Source of the DNA: Limnobacter sp. | GTDB lineage: Bacteria > Pseudomonadota > Gammaproteobacteria > Burkholderiales > Burkholderiaceae_B | Length of the DNA: 64,000 bases | Assembly (NCBI GenBank): GCA_029866125.1 | Contig: JARWZZ010000015.1 | Location: 124,001 to 188,000, forward strand | Direction of reading: 5' to 3' | Shown here: piece after piece, positions 46,579 through 55,442 of the stretch | Numbering within the stretch: the first letter of the stretch is position 1 | Layout of the letters: each line of letters opens with the position of its first letter | Notes under the pieces: generated by a model | Databases searched by the model: none | The model's input: only the letters and a program-made list of their open reading frames with translations | What the model was told of the DNA's origin: nothing | Translations under genes and position numbers: made by a program

Positions 46579-46608
46579 TGGTAGAATAAGACCCATCGTA
46601 TTCTATGC
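46579..46608. promoter_or_regulatory. Divergent -10-like boxes between the M16 gene and ftsY
   Basis: TAGAAT on the plus strand and, 11 bases further on, TATTCTA (TAGAATA on the minus strand) form facing -10-like boxes, the plus one with an upstream TGG extended element. They could serve divergent promoters for the peptidase operon and ftsYEX. -35 elements are weak. Confidence 0.35.
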
Positions 46609-46665
46609 CTGTGACCCCATTTTCAGCATTTCGTTCACGGGCACTCTTGTTTGGAGTTCAGCCGC

Positions 46666-47619
46666 ATGGAAATCCCAGGGCAACAAAAAGACTGGTTAAG
46701 CCGCCTCAAAAGTGGTTTGACCAAAACCCGCTCGGGCCTGGCCTCCGCATTCACTGGCCAGAAGATTGACGAAGAGTTTTTTGAAGCACTGGAAGAACGC
46801 CTTCTGCTGGCTGATTGTGGCCTGCCGGCCACCGAGCTGCTGATGAAAAAGGTGCGCGACACCGTGCTGGAAAAGGCTTTGTACAAAGCCGAGGATGCCC
46901 GGCAAGTGTTGCGCGACGCTATTTTTGATTTGCTTCGCCCCTTGGAAACCAATATGGGCGTGGACCGGGCGAGGCCCATGGTCATTATGGTGGTCGGGGT
47001 CAATGGTGCGGGTAAAACCACCAGCATTGGCAAACTGGCCAACCATTGGGCAGAAATTGGCTATTCCGTGTTGCTGGCTGCAGGCGACACCTTTCGCGCT
47101 GCCGCACGTGAGCAACTGGATGTGTGGGCCAAACGCAGCAATGTGGAAATTATTTCTTCACAGGGTGCAGACCCTTCGGCTGTGCTGTTTGACGCGGTGC
47201 AATCTGCCGTGGCCCATTACAAACACATTGTGATTGCCGACACAGCAGGCCGCTTGCCCACACAATTGCACTTGATGGAAGAGCTGAAAAAAATCAAGAA
47301 AGTATTGAACAAAGCCAAGCCCGACGCCCCGCATGAAATTGTGTTGGTGGTGGACGCCAGCAACGGCCAAAATGCCCTTCAACAAATCAAAGCATTTGAC
47401 GAGGCTTTGGGCCTAACCGCCCTGGTGGTGACCAAACTGGACGGCACAGCCAAAGGTGGCATTATTGCGTCCATGGCCATGAGCACGCGGGTACCGGTGG
47501 CCTTTATTGGTGTGGGTGAAAAAATGGAAGACTTGCGCCCATTCAAGCCCCGCGACTTTGCAAATGCCCTAGTGGGTATGGACCAAAGCCCGCAACCAGC
47601 CACGGGAACCTCCGCATGA
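46666..47619 (+). CDS. ftsY: FtsY, signal recognition particle receptor
   Basis: 317 residues from the ATG at 46666, with GGAG 9 bases upstream; a TTG at 46651 is less likely. NG domain: the helical N domain (LKSGLTKTRSGLASAF), G1 GVNGAGKTTSIGKLA, DTFRAAAREQL, DTAGRLPTQ and TKLDGTAKGG. It lacks the acidic A domain of E. coli FtsY, as is usual in this group. It receives SRP-ribosome complexes at the inner membrane. It overlaps ftsE by four bases. Confidence 0.97.
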   Translation: MEIPGQQKDWLSRLKSGLTKTRSGLASAFTGQKIDEEFFEALEERLLLADCGLPATELLMKKVRDTVLEKALYKAEDARQVLRDAIFDLLRPLETNMGVDRARPMVIMVVGVNGAGKTTSIGKLANHWAEIGYSVLLAAGDTFRAAAREQLDVWAKRSNVEIISSQGADPSAVLFDAVQSAVAHYKHIVIADTAGRLPTQLHLMEELKKIKKVLNKAKPDAPHEIVLVVDASNGQNALQQIKAFDEALGLTALVVTKLDGTAKGGIIASMAMSTRVPVAFIGVGEKMEDLRPFKPRDFANALVGMDQSPQPATGTSA

Positions 47620-48341
47620 TTCAGTTCAAAAACGTCACCTTGCAGTACGGCCAGCATGCAGCACTCAAAGGCGTGAATTTTGAATTGCCCAAGGGCTCGT
47701 TCACGCTGTTGGAAGGGCATTCCGGCGCGGGTAAAAGTTCTATTCTTCGCTTGTTGGCCACGTTTGAACAGCCCACCCAAGGCGACATCATGGTTGGTAA
47801 CAGTTCAATCGCCAAGTTGTCCCGCAGGGAGCGCTCGCACTACCGCCGCTCGGTGGGCTACACCGGTTTTGATGTGCCCCTGCTGGACAATCGCAATTGC
47901 TTTGACAACGTGGCCTTGCCTTTGCGGGTGGTGGGCTTGTCTGAAGCTGACATTCAAGGCCGGGTCAAAGCCGCTTTGGCCCGTGTGGGTTTGGCCCACA
48001 CCGACCGCATGATGCCCAGCGAATTATCAGGTGGGCAGCAACTGCGTTTGCAAATTGCCCGCGCGGTAGTAAACCGCCCTGCCATGGTGTTGACCGACGA
48101 GCCGACGGCACAGTTGGATGATGTGTCTGCATCACGCGTGGTGGCCCTGCTGGAAGAATTCAACAAAGCCGGGGTAACGGTGATTGTGGCCACCCATGAG
48201 TCACACCGCTTTAACCGCGTCACCCATCAGCTTAAGTTGGCAGACGGCGCAATTGTGCCGCTGGCCGACGCCCAAGGCCGAGGAACTGCGGCCCCCAAGG
48301 AGATTGACCCCAATTTCCTGAACAAAGCCTACGGAGTTTAA
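47616..48341 (+). CDS. ftsE: FtsE, cell-division ABC ATPase (atypical Q-loop)
   Basis: 241 residues. Walker A GHSGAGKSSILRLLA, signature ELSGGQQLRLQIARAV and Walker B MVLTDEPTAQLDD are present. The Q-loop normally reads GVIFQD or similar; here the aligned stretch is VGYTGFDVPLL (80-90), with Phe85 where Gln is expected. FtsE and FtsX control septal peptidoglycan hydrolases via periplasmic activators. It is about 20 residues longer than E. coli FtsE at the C-terminus. Context between ftsY and ftsX leaves little doubt about identity. Confidence 0.92.
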   Translation: MIQFKNVTLQYGQHAALKGVNFELPKGSFTLLEGHSGAGKSSILRLLATFEQPTQGDIMVGNSSIAKLSRRERSHYRRSVGYTGFDVPLLDNRNCFDNVALPLRVVGLSEADIQGRVKAALARVGLAHTDRMMPSELSGGQQLRLQIARAVVNRPAMVLTDEPTAQLDDVSASRVVALLEEFNKAGVTVIVATHESHRFNRVTHQLKLADGAIVPLADAQGRGTAAPKEIDPNFLNKAYGV

Positions 48342-48359
48342 ATTCATGAGACTTACACG

Positions 48360-49268
48360 ATGCGCTGGCTGAGATTGCAATGGTTTTCCATGTCGGCAGG
48401 CTTGAAGCTGTGGACCGACGAGCCTTTGGGCCACCTGTTCAATGCACTGGTTTTGGCGGTTGCCTTGGCCATGCCATGGTCGATTGCACAGGGTTTGTCG
48501 GCCATTGTTCCATCCATGGACCGTTGGGTAGGCGACCCTGAAATTAGCCTCTACTTTAGGCCGGATGCGCCTTACGAGTCAGTGAAAGAAGCTGCGTCCC
48601 AGCTGAAGCGCGACTTTGATTTAAGCAGTGTAACGGTGGTTAGCCCCGAAGAGGCGCTGAACAAGCTGCGCACCCAAAGCCAAAACCCGAAACTGGCCAC
48701 CAGCCTGGAAGAGAACCCCCTGCCCTACACGGTGATTGTGGGGCTTTCCATCAGCGGTGAAACCGACACCCAAGCGCTGGAAAACAAAATTGACCAGTGG
48801 AAAAAATACAAAGATGTGGAGCTGGTGCAGTATGACGCCCAGTGGGTAAAGCGCCTTCAATCGGTATTGGGTGGTGCCCAATTGATTGCAATTGGCTTGG
48901 CCGGTTTGATTGCAGCCATGGTGCTGGTGGTTACATTCAACACGGTGCGGCTGCAGTTAATTCGCAACCAGCAAGAAGTGCATGTGCTGAAAGCCTTGGG
49001 TGCGACCGACACAGAAGTGGGCCGCCCCACCCTGTGGTGGTCGCTGAGTTTGGCTTTGGTTGCATTTGCGTTGGCTTATGCCGGAGTAAGTTTGGCCATG
49101 CATTTGGCGGACACGGCTGCAGGGCAATGGATACGCCAATTTGACAGTGACTTTGCATTCTCACAGCCCAGCGGCTTAACCGCATTGGGCATGGTGCTGG
49201 TGTGGATGGCTTTGGTGACGGCAGGGGCTTGGGCATCGGTGAAGTTCACCGTGCTGAGGATTCATTGA
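48360..49268 (+). CDS. ftsX: FtsX, cell-division ABC permease-like protein
   Basis: 302 residues. Four membrane segments: one near 23-47, then after a periplasmic domain (about 50-165, with SLYFRPDAPYESVKEAASQL and VVSPEEALNKL) three more near 175-200, 225-250 and 275-295. The FTSX domain includes AIGLAGLIAAMVLVVTFNTV. It forms the FtsEX complex that activates amidases or other hydrolases at the division site. It lies 18 bases after ftsE and stops four bases before the convergent thiol-oxidoreductase gene. Confidence 0.94.
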   Translation: MRWLRLQWFSMSAGLKLWTDEPLGHLFNALVLAVALAMPWSIAQGLSAIVPSMDRWVGDPEISLYFRPDAPYESVKEAASQLKRDFDLSSVTVVSPEEALNKLRTQSQNPKLATSLEENPLPYTVIVGLSISGETDTQALENKIDQWKKYKDVELVQYDAQWVKRLQSVLGGAQLIAIGLAGLIAAMVLVVTFNTVRLQLIRNQQEVHVLKALGATDTEVGRPTLWWSLSLALVAFALAYAGVSLAMHLADTAAGQWIRQFDSDFAFSQPSGLTALGMVLVWMALVTAGAWASVKFTVLRIH

Positions 49269-49272
49269 GTCT

Positions 49273-49965
49273 TTACTGAGCTTTTAATAAGTCATCTAGG
49301 CCCAGGGTGGTCATGCCGCCAATGTCGGCGCTGAAGGTTTTGGTTTTTTCGTTGTAACGCACCACCAAAGGCACGCTGTCAAAGCCCAGCTTTTGTAGCA
49401 AGACGAAGTTGGTTCTGATTTTGTCCTGCAGGGCTTGGGGCGGAATGCCATTGAGCGGCATGGCATTGAGCGGCATTTTGGACTCAGCGGGCACAGGCTT
49501 GCCCTCTGCATTCAGTTTGTCGCCTGGTTTTTCAAATTGAGTTTTATACTGGTCCATCAGCTTGACCGGGGTTTTACTCCCAATCAAAGCAGCCCCTTGA
49601 ACAAGGCTTTTTTCACCCAACAAATTAACGGGTATCCATGTCAATTGGTACTTGCTGGCCAAGGGTTTGGCCTGCTGCCACAGGTACATGCAATGCTCGC
49701 ATTGGGGGTCAAAAAACACATAGGTGGGGCCACCGCCGTCGGTGGTTTTCCCCACCTTGAAGCCTGTGTGCTCCTTCAATATGGTTTGATGCAACTCCTG
49801 GTTGATGGCTGCTTTGTCGGCGGTTTGAGTACTTTGTTGGGCACTCTGTTGAGCGGGTTGTTGAACAGATGGTTGTGCCAAAACAGGCTGAACCGCAACG
49901 GTTTGTACCCAACCGATGCATACCCAAAGCACCCAAGCCTTCAACCTAGACAACAGCATCGCCAT
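49273..49965 (-). CDS. DsbC/DsbG-like thiol:disulfide interchange protein
   Basis: 230 residues. A signal peptide (about 1-31, ending VLAQ) is followed by a Gln-rich, low-complexity linker and a thioredoxin-fold domain. The active site is FDPQCEHCMYLW (C-E-H-C), then the cis-Pro region near VPLVVRYNEKTKTF. DsbC/DsbG isomerases use such CxxC sites in the periplasm; the short N-terminus lacks a clear dimerisation domain. A run of methionines/prolines (MPLNAMPLNGIPPQAL) precedes the last helix. Its ATG overlaps the rmlD stop by one base (TAATG), suggesting coupling. Confidence 0.82.
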   Translation of the reverse strand: MAMLLSRLKAWVLWVCIGWVQTVAVQPVLAQPSVQQPAQQSAQQSTQTADKAAINQELHQTILKEHTGFKVGKTTDGGGPTYVFFDPQCEHCMYLWQQAKPLASKYQLTWIPVNLLGEKSLVQGAALIGSKTPVKLMDQYKTQFEKPGDKLNAEGKPVPAESKMPLNAMPLNGIPPQALQDKIRTNFVLLQKLGFDSVPLVVRYNEKTKTFSADIGGMTTLGLDDLLKAQ

Positions 49966-50921
49966 TAAACCTCGTCCAGTGTTGCAATCAAATTTTTAAC
50001 CCCACGCGACCATTCCGGCGGGTTTAGGCGGAAAGCGTCTTTCAGCTTGCTGTTGTTCAACACCGAGTAGGCAGGGCGCTGCGCCTTGAAGCCCATGCTG
50101 GCGGTTTTGGCAGGGTTAATCTGAGGCATTTTTTTAACCAACCCCTTTTTCAGCGCCAATTCCACAGCCATGGCAGCATAGTCGTACCAAGTGGTTTCGC
50201 CTGACGCGCTGGCATTGAAAATTTCCCCAGAAGGAATGCCCTGCGGGTAATCCGGCAAAAAAGTAGGTGCCATTTTGCCCATGGTTTTGTAGCGTGACTG
50301 CACCGCCACACCCGCTACGGTCAAACCCAGCTCGGCCAACCAAGAGGCTGGGGTGGGCGCGCCACGTTGGTCATCCACCACATTCAGCTGATCCCGGCTT
50401 TGCGCCAAACGGATCATGGTTTTACAAAAGTTTCCACCCCGCTGGGCATACACCCAGCCCGTGCGGAACACCACCCAATGCCCACCCACTTGCTGCAAAA
50501 ACTGCTCGCCTTCCAGCTTGCTGCGGCCATAACTGCTGAGGGGGTTGGTGGCATCGGTTTCCAAATAAGGGCGGTTGGATGTGCCGTCAAATACATAGTC
50601 AGTGCTGTAATGCACCAACACGGCATCCTGTTTTTTGGCTTGCTCAGCCAACACGCCCACGGAAATGGCGTTGACTTGACGGGCCAGCTCGGGCTCGTCT
50701 TCAGCCTTTTCCACATTGGTGTAGGCGCTGGCGTTAATCACCACATCGGGACGCACGTCCTTCATCGCATTCACAATTTGATCGGGCTTGGTGAAGTCAA
50801 CCTTGTCGCGACCATAACTTACGACTGCATCCAATGTATCCAGCAAAGCCGGCTTTGCATGGTGTGCAAGGCTAAAGCCCACTTGACCATTGGCACCCAG
50901 AACCAGAATTCGAATTCCCAC
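49965..50921 (-). CDS. rmlD: dTDP-4-dehydrorhamnose reductase
   Basis: 318 residues. Rossmann motif ILVLGANGQVGFSLAHHA; DVVINASAYTNVEKAEDEPE, STDYVFDGTSNRPYLETDAT and YGRSK (YxxxK) are the RmlD family signatures. It makes dTDP-L-rhamnose, for LPS or other surface glycans. It is alone here, without rmlA, rmlB or rmlC. It is divergent from the autotransporter gene across a 245-base spacer. Confidence 0.93.
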   Translation of the reverse strand: MGIRILVLGANGQVGFSLAHHAKPALLDTLDAVVSYGRDKVDFTKPDQIVNAMKDVRPDVVINASAYTNVEKAEDEPELARQVNAISVGVLAEQAKKQDAVLVHYSTDYVFDGTSNRPYLETDATNPLSSYGRSKLEGEQFLQQVGGHWVVFRTGWVYAQRGGNFCKTMIRLAQSRDQLNVVDDQRGAPTPASWLAELGLTVAGVAVQSRYKTMGKMAPTFLPDYPQGIPSGEIFNASASGETTWYDYAAMAVELALKKGLVKKMPQINPAKTASMGFKAQRPAYSVLNNSKLKDAFRLNPPEWSRGVKNLIATLDEV

Positions 50922-51055
50922 CGTTTTGCCCCGATTGTGATGATTTTTATGTTGCGCTTATGGGGTCGATTGTAAGGGATCACTCCAGAGCCATGCGCTA
51001 AAGCACATCCACTTTTTTCATGATTTTAAAAAAGAAGCATTTCTGCAATCACGTG

Positions 51056-51114
51056 TGATAAATGGCTGGTAAATACGGATGTCACAAAATTTCGGTTCGG
51101 CTATGATAAATGGC
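51056..51114 (+). repeat. Paired 11-bp direct repeats upstream of the autotransporter gene
   Basis: TGATAAATGGC occurs at 51056-51066 and 51104-51114, 48 bases apart, in the rmlD-autotransporter spacer. A TATGAT box (51102-51107) overlaps the second copy and could be a -10. The rest of the 50922-51166 spacer shows nothing else clear. Confidence 0.4.
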
Positions 51115-51166
51115 CATTGAATGCTTAATAACAATACTTACAACAATCAATCCCGAGGACGACATC

Positions 51167-53179
51167 ATGAGAAAAACCACCTTGGCTCAGGCCATCAGCT
51201 TGACCACTGCCATCATCATTCCAACCCTTTTCCCCGCAAGTGCTTACGCCGATGAATTTCGTGTGGATCGCCTGTTTGTGGTGGGTGACAGCTTGAGCGA
51301 TGGCGGGGCTTACACCGCCTCAGCCACTCAAGGCCTATTGGGTGCGGGTGTACCGGCTGCCGCCATCCCAAACCGCATGAAATTCACCACCAATGGGCCC
51401 ACTTCACAAATGTGGAATCAGGTACTGGCCGACAAACTGGGTATCCGCATTGATGTGGATGTTATCAACGGCCTACCGGCTGCTGCCCAGCCCAATGGTG
51501 GCAACTACGCGCAAGGTGGATCCCGCGTGGCAAACCCTGCAGGCATCGGCAACAACCCAGCGCAAGGCATTACCACCATTCCGGTGACTGAGCAGGTCAA
51601 TCGCCTGCTGGCAGACTCGCCCCGCTTTACCCGCAATGACTTGGTGGCCTTGTGGGCGGGCTCCAACGACGGGTTTGTTCAATTTGCAACCATTGCCGCC
51701 GGTGCCCAAACCCCGCAGCAAGGCTTGGCAGCCATGTCTGCAGCCGCTACCGACATGCTGGCGCAAATTGATCGACTGAAAGCTGCTGGCGCAAGCAATA
51801 TTGTGGTGGTTACAGTGCCCAACCTGGGCATTACACCACAAGCCCGATTAATTGAAGGGGGTGCCCCCGGCGCAGCGAATTTGCTGACGGCACTGGCAGA
51901 CTCGTTCAACACCACGCTCAACCAGCAAGCAGCCCAAAAAGGCGCGGTGGTGGTTAATTCCAGCAAAATACTCAGCGCCATTCTGGCCGACCCTGTTAAA
52001 TATGGCTTTACCGCGCAAAACGCAGCCACCGTTCCTGCTTGTGGTTTGAACCCCCAAGCCACTGGGGCGGACAACGCATTTAACACCAGCTTGCTGTGCA
52101 TTCGGGGCGTCAACGCCACGCCTGACAGCGAAACCCGCATTTTTGCCGATGGCGTGCACCCCACCGCCGCCGCACAACGCATGTTTGGCGAAGCCGCGTT
52201 TGCTGGCCTGCAAGCGGCTGGAATCAACGGCGTACTTGCAGCGGCACCATTAACGCCCATTCGCCAGCATGCATTGGGTTTAGAAAATCGCCTGAGCGCT
52301 TTTGCCTTGGTGCAGGAAAATGACAAGGGCGAAAAATCTGTGCGGCCAATCGGCCATACAGAATGGTACGGCGGTGCGGAATTGGGCAACTACAATTCAG
52401 ACCAACAACAGGTACAAGTGGGTTTGAACACCGACACGCAAATCCTGAAACTGGGCGCTGACCGCATGGTTACTGGCAATGCTTTGGTGGGCGCAGGCAT
52501 CAGCATTGACCGGGCTCAAACCGACTTTGACAACAACGCGGGCGGGTTTGACACCGACCTGTACATCGGCAGCTTGTTCACAACGGTGGCTTTGTCCAAA
52601 AATGTGTATGTCAATGGTGCTGTGGCCATGGGCCGAATGGACTACGATTTGGAGCGCAAGTTCAGGCTAGGTGCTGCGGAGGAACGCTATATATCCAGCC
52701 CGAAATCTGACTTTACATCAGTGCGTGTGGGCGGCGGTTACATTCACAGTGCAGGCAACGGCTGGACGCTCAACCCGCAAATCAGCTACACCGATGAAAA
52801 AATTGAGTTGGATGCTTACAACGAGTCCAACGGTGCGGCAAGCTTAAGTTTTGGGGCAACTGAATACAAAGCCGAACGGGTCAGCGTGGGCTTGGCTGTG
52901 AGCAAAGATCCAATCAACAAAGACGGTTGGAGACCCCTGCTGCGCTACAGCATTGAACATGACATGAACGACGATGACCTGAAAATCCGCATGGGCCCAG
53001 ACCAAAACACACTGGCCACCATTTCAGCACCGCGCCCGGATGGGGACTTTCAGCTGCTTAGCATTGGTGCAGTGAAGGCATTCGGCCCCGGCCATTTGAA
53101 CATCCATTTGGCAACGACCTTGGGCCAGAGTGGTGTTGATTCAGTGTCAGCAGGAATTGCCTATAAATCACATTTTTAA
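51167..53179 (+). CDS. GDSL-type esterase autotransporter (EstA-like)
   Basis: 670 residues from the ATG at 51167, with GAGGA nine bases upstream; the reading from 51110 has no ribosome site. A signal peptide ends in AYA. The passenger (about 25-380) is a GDSL hydrolase: VVGDSLSDGG with the nucleophile Ser, the GSND block (WAGSNDGFVQ) and the catalytic DGVHPT. The C-terminal 270 residues are an autotransporter beta-barrel ending in GIAYKSHF with a terminal Phe. It is a type Va secreted, surface-anchored lipase/esterase. A terminator follows. Confidence 0.95.
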   Translation: MRKTTLAQAISLTTAIIIPTLFPASAYADEFRVDRLFVVGDSLSDGGAYTASATQGLLGAGVPAAAIPNRMKFTTNGPTSQMWNQVLADKLGIRIDVDVINGLPAAAQPNGGNYAQGGSRVANPAGIGNNPAQGITTIPVTEQVNRLLADSPRFTRNDLVALWAGSNDGFVQFATIAAGAQTPQQGLAAMSAAATDMLAQIDRLKAAGASNIVVVTVPNLGITPQARLIEGGAPGAANLLTALADSFNTTLNQQAAQKGAVVVNSSKILSAILADPVKYGFTAQNAATVPACGLNPQATGADNAFNTSLLCIRGVNATPDSETRIFADGVHPTAAAQRMFGEAAFAGLQAAGINGVLAAAPLTPIRQHALGLENRLSAFALVQENDKGEKSVRPIGHTEWYGGAELGNYNSDQQQVQVGLNTDTQILKLGADRMVTGNALVGAGISIDRAQTDFDNNAGGFDTDLYIGSLFTTVALSKNVYVNGAVAMGRMDYDLERKFRLGAAEERYISSPKSDFTSVRVGGGYIHSAGNGWTLNPQISYTDEKIELDAYNESNGAASLSFGATEYKAERVSVGLAVSKDPINKDGWRPLLRYSIEHDMNDDDLKIRMGPDQNTLATISAPRPDGDFQLLSIGAVKAFGPGHLNIHLATTLGQSGVDSVSAGIAYKSHF

Positions 53180-53225
53180 AAATAGCGCCCTGTTATTGTC
53201 ACACTGTTAAAGAACAGACTTAACC

Positions 53226-53267
53226 AAACAGCACCCGCGTTATACACTGGTGCTGTTTTAGTTTTTT
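53226..53267 (+). terminator. Rho-independent terminator after the autotransporter gene
   Basis: AAACAGCACC and GGTGCTGTTT form a perfect 10-bp stem with a 13-base loop, followed by TAGTTTTTT. Confidence 0.88.
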
Positions 53268-53294
53268 AGAACGTTGAAGACAGGGTGACTCTAA

Positions 53295-53717
53295 ATGAAA
53301 ATCAAAAAAACAAATGACAAAACAGCAAGCCAAACAGTCCGATTGGCTCTTTTAGGTAGTGCACTATTGGGGCTAAGTGCCTGCGTGGTAGTACCCATGC
53401 CCACGGCAGACCAGTTCCCTGCGGGTACCGACCTTAGCCAGAGGCAAGATGGTTCGATATGCGCCAAATCGCCAGTGGAGAAAGACATTTCCGAAGGCAC
53501 AACCAAAGCGGTTTTGAAGGAAAGTTGCAAGAGCATTGAACTGGCCATCACCAATCAAAACACTGAACATCCTAAAAAATGCCAAATCCAGTTTTCGGAT
53601 GCAATCAGCGAAGTCTACTTACAAGTGGGTGAAAGCCGGACCTTAACCGTCAGCGATCTAAATTCCCGTGTACCCGTGTTTATGAAGTGCCGCAACGATT
53701 GGAACAGAACACGTTGA
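53295..53717 (+). CDS. Small lipoprotein of unknown function
   Basis: 140 residues. Signal peptide with lipobox LSAC at residues 32-35, then Val-Val-Val-Pro. The mature protein has four further cysteines (SICAK, ESCKS, KKCQI, MKCRN) in a small, probably disulfide-bonded domain with a C-terminal beta-rich part (ISEVYLQVGESRTLTVSDL). I do not recognise the family. It begins 28 bases after the terminator of the autotransporter gene. Confidence 0.75.
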   Translation: MKIKKTNDKTASQTVRLALLGSALLGLSACVVVPMPTADQFPAGTDLSQRQDGSICAKSPVEKDISEGTTKAVLKESCKSIELAITNQNTEHPKKCQIQFSDAISEVYLQVGESRTLTVSDLNSRVPVFMKCRNDWNRTR

Positions 53718-53811
53718 ATGGCATTCGTTGATCCATACCGCCATTTGTAGTCATTTACTAAATATTAGTAAACCCCAGTTAAATTCAGGCGCGGGGATTA
53801 GGCTCATAGAA

Positions 53812-53845
53812 ATAAAAAAACCTCATCAAGCGATGAGGTTTTCTT
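53812..53845. terminator. Bidirectional terminator between the lipoprotein and DUF6447 genes
   Basis: AAAACCTCATC and GATGAGGTTTT form an 11-bp stem around AAGC. A-rich and T-rich flanks on either side allow it to end both convergent genes. Confidence 0.88.
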
Positions 53846-53870
53846 AACACATCCGAATACACAAACCCAA

Positions 53871-54059
53871 TTACTGCTTGGGCAAGTTTTCGCTCAAAAT
53901 GCGAGCATAGGCAGAACGAGCTGTTTGCATCAACGCCAAATCTTGCTGCAATGCGATGATTTTCTGGTCGGCCACTTGCAAGTTCATCAACTGTTGTTTG
54001 ACAACGTCGCTAAGTTGATCCAGTTCATAGGGCTTTCCGTCAATTGTTACTGTTGCCAT
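53871..54059 (-). CDS. DUF6447-like small protein
   Basis: 61 residues from the ATG at 54059 with GGAG about ten bases upstream. It opens ATVTIDGKPYELDQLSDVVK and ends in a helical stretch (VADQKIIALQQDLALMQTA). This matches my memory of the DUF6447 family of small cytoplasmic proteins of unknown function; the name should be treated as tentative. It lies downstream of the M8 metallopeptidase gene on the same strand. Confidence 0.7.
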   Translation of the reverse strand: MATVTIDGKPYELDQLSDVVKQQLMNLQVADQKIIALQQDLALMQTARSAYARILSENLPKQ

Positions 54060-54141
54060 GCCTAAACACTCCAAAATTACAAGGTCCAAAGATTATCAGG
54101 AATTGAGAATCAATCTATGCTTGATCCGGGCCTGATGTGAA

Positions 54142-55401
54142 CTACAACGCAAAAAACTCCGCCTTGCTGTAGTTAAGGTCATATCCCAAATCCTCAAGCC
54201 CTGCCAAACTTAAACGCGCAAATGGCGCATTGTTGTCAACAAAGGCAGTCATAATCTCAGCTTGAAAAAGACTCTCCAACCAATGCGCGTCATCAGAACC
54301 TTCACCTGCGCCTTGCTCCAAAGGCACAAATGTCAAGTTCTCATTGCCAGTCAAAGCTCTGTATTCCAACACACCCTGTGTGCCGTTGTATCTGCCGCTC
54401 ACTAAATTAAGGTCACGCTCTGGCCACAAGGTGCCAAATCCCAATATATGAAGAGCCTCGTGGATCACAACCTCATCAAAAATTCCATCTGCAATTAAAG
54501 AACTTATGTCCGCGGAGTCGAAAACCATGCTGCCCAAAAAAGGCAACTGATCACCATCCGGACGAAGAAAATCAGGGCCAGCAAACCCTACCGTTCCAGA
54601 TTCACCATCAATGGAGCGCACAGAGATTGAAACACGAAGATCATCATAAGTTCGACCATCTGCAGGATTGGTGTAGCTGGGCAAGCCTTTGAAAAAGAAA
54701 GTCTCCAATTTGTCAAAGGCGGCCTGAAATAGAGCTGCGTTATTGCGAGCGCCTGCGTTTGAGAACACTAGCTCAAAATCAAACGGGTCTGCTGCTACAC
54801 CTCGTAGATTATCGACCAGCCGCTCCTGCATAAAGTCGGTGACGCCCCTTAAAAGATCATTCGTATCAGAGCCACTTCTGGATGCTTGCTGCAATAAATC
54901 TCGCCCCACAATTGCGGCGGGCTCACCTTGGTAGCCCAAGTCAAAACTCGGATTATTTTCAAGATTAAAAGTAAATGCGTTGGCAACCCGGAGTTTATTC
55001 AAGGTTAAAGCGCCATCAACAGAGTCATTGGGGTTAATTCCGTCGAACACTGCAAACGCCACCTCAGATCGAGTGAGTTCCCCACTATCTAACTTGTTGA
55101 TGTAGAAATTCAGCCCAGCTGCATCTGGATTTCGACCTAAAATAATATTGTAGATTTTGGTCACCACCGCAGCAGATGGTGAATTCAAACCATACAACGC
55201 ATTGGATTCAGCAGAGTTACCAAATGCTGGCAAAATGGCTTTTAGGTCGCCACCCGCAGCCTGCAAACGCCCAACCCAAAACGCCAAGCCATCTGGGTCT
55301 GCCGGGCGTCCATAGAAGGCGTTGTAGATGGCTTGTACTTTGTCTGAATCATTCGTTAATGTGCTGCTGACTGCCACTTGATCTACCCCACTTTCGCCCA
55401 C
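54142..55401 (-). CDS. DUF4214 protein with M8 (leishmanolysin-like) metallopeptidase domain
   Basis: 419 residues from a GTG at 55401; a GTG at 55377 with GGGG upstream would give an N-terminus like that of the large surface protein at 58553. Residues about 20-135 hold DUF4214-type repeats (AIYNAFYGRPADPDGLAFW, then YNIILGRNPDAAGLNFY). The C-terminal half has the zinc motif HEALHILGFGT (His314, Glu315, His318), a third His in AHWLES (His373) and the Met-turn AEIMTAF. There is no signal peptide; the C-terminus is YSKAEFFAL, like a type I secretion signal. It is probably a secreted, surface-linked protease. Family assignment M8 is from motif spacing. Confidence 0.8.
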   Translation of the reverse strand: MGESGVDQVAVSSTLTNDSDKVQAIYNAFYGRPADPDGLAFWVGRLQAAGGDLKAILPAFGNSAESNALYGLNSPSAAVVTKIYNIILGRNPDAAGLNFYINKLDSGELTRSEVAFAVFDGINPNDSVDGALTLNKLRVANAFTFNLENNPSFDLGYQGEPAAIVGRDLLQQASRSGSDTNDLLRGVTDFMQERLVDNLRGVAADPFDFELVFSNAGARNNAALFQAAFDKLETFFFKGLPSYTNPADGRTYDDLRVSISVRSIDGESGTVGFAGPDFLRPDGDQLPFLGSMVFDSADISSLIADGIFDEVVIHEALHILGFGTLWPERDLNLVSGRYNGTQGVLEYRALTGNENLTFVPLEQGAGEGSDDAHWLESLFQAEIMTAFVDNNAPFARLSLAGLEDLGYDLNYSKAEFFAL

Positions 55402-55442
55402 TTAGGCATTAAAATGCACGCTTTACCTTCCGGAAGTGTAAC

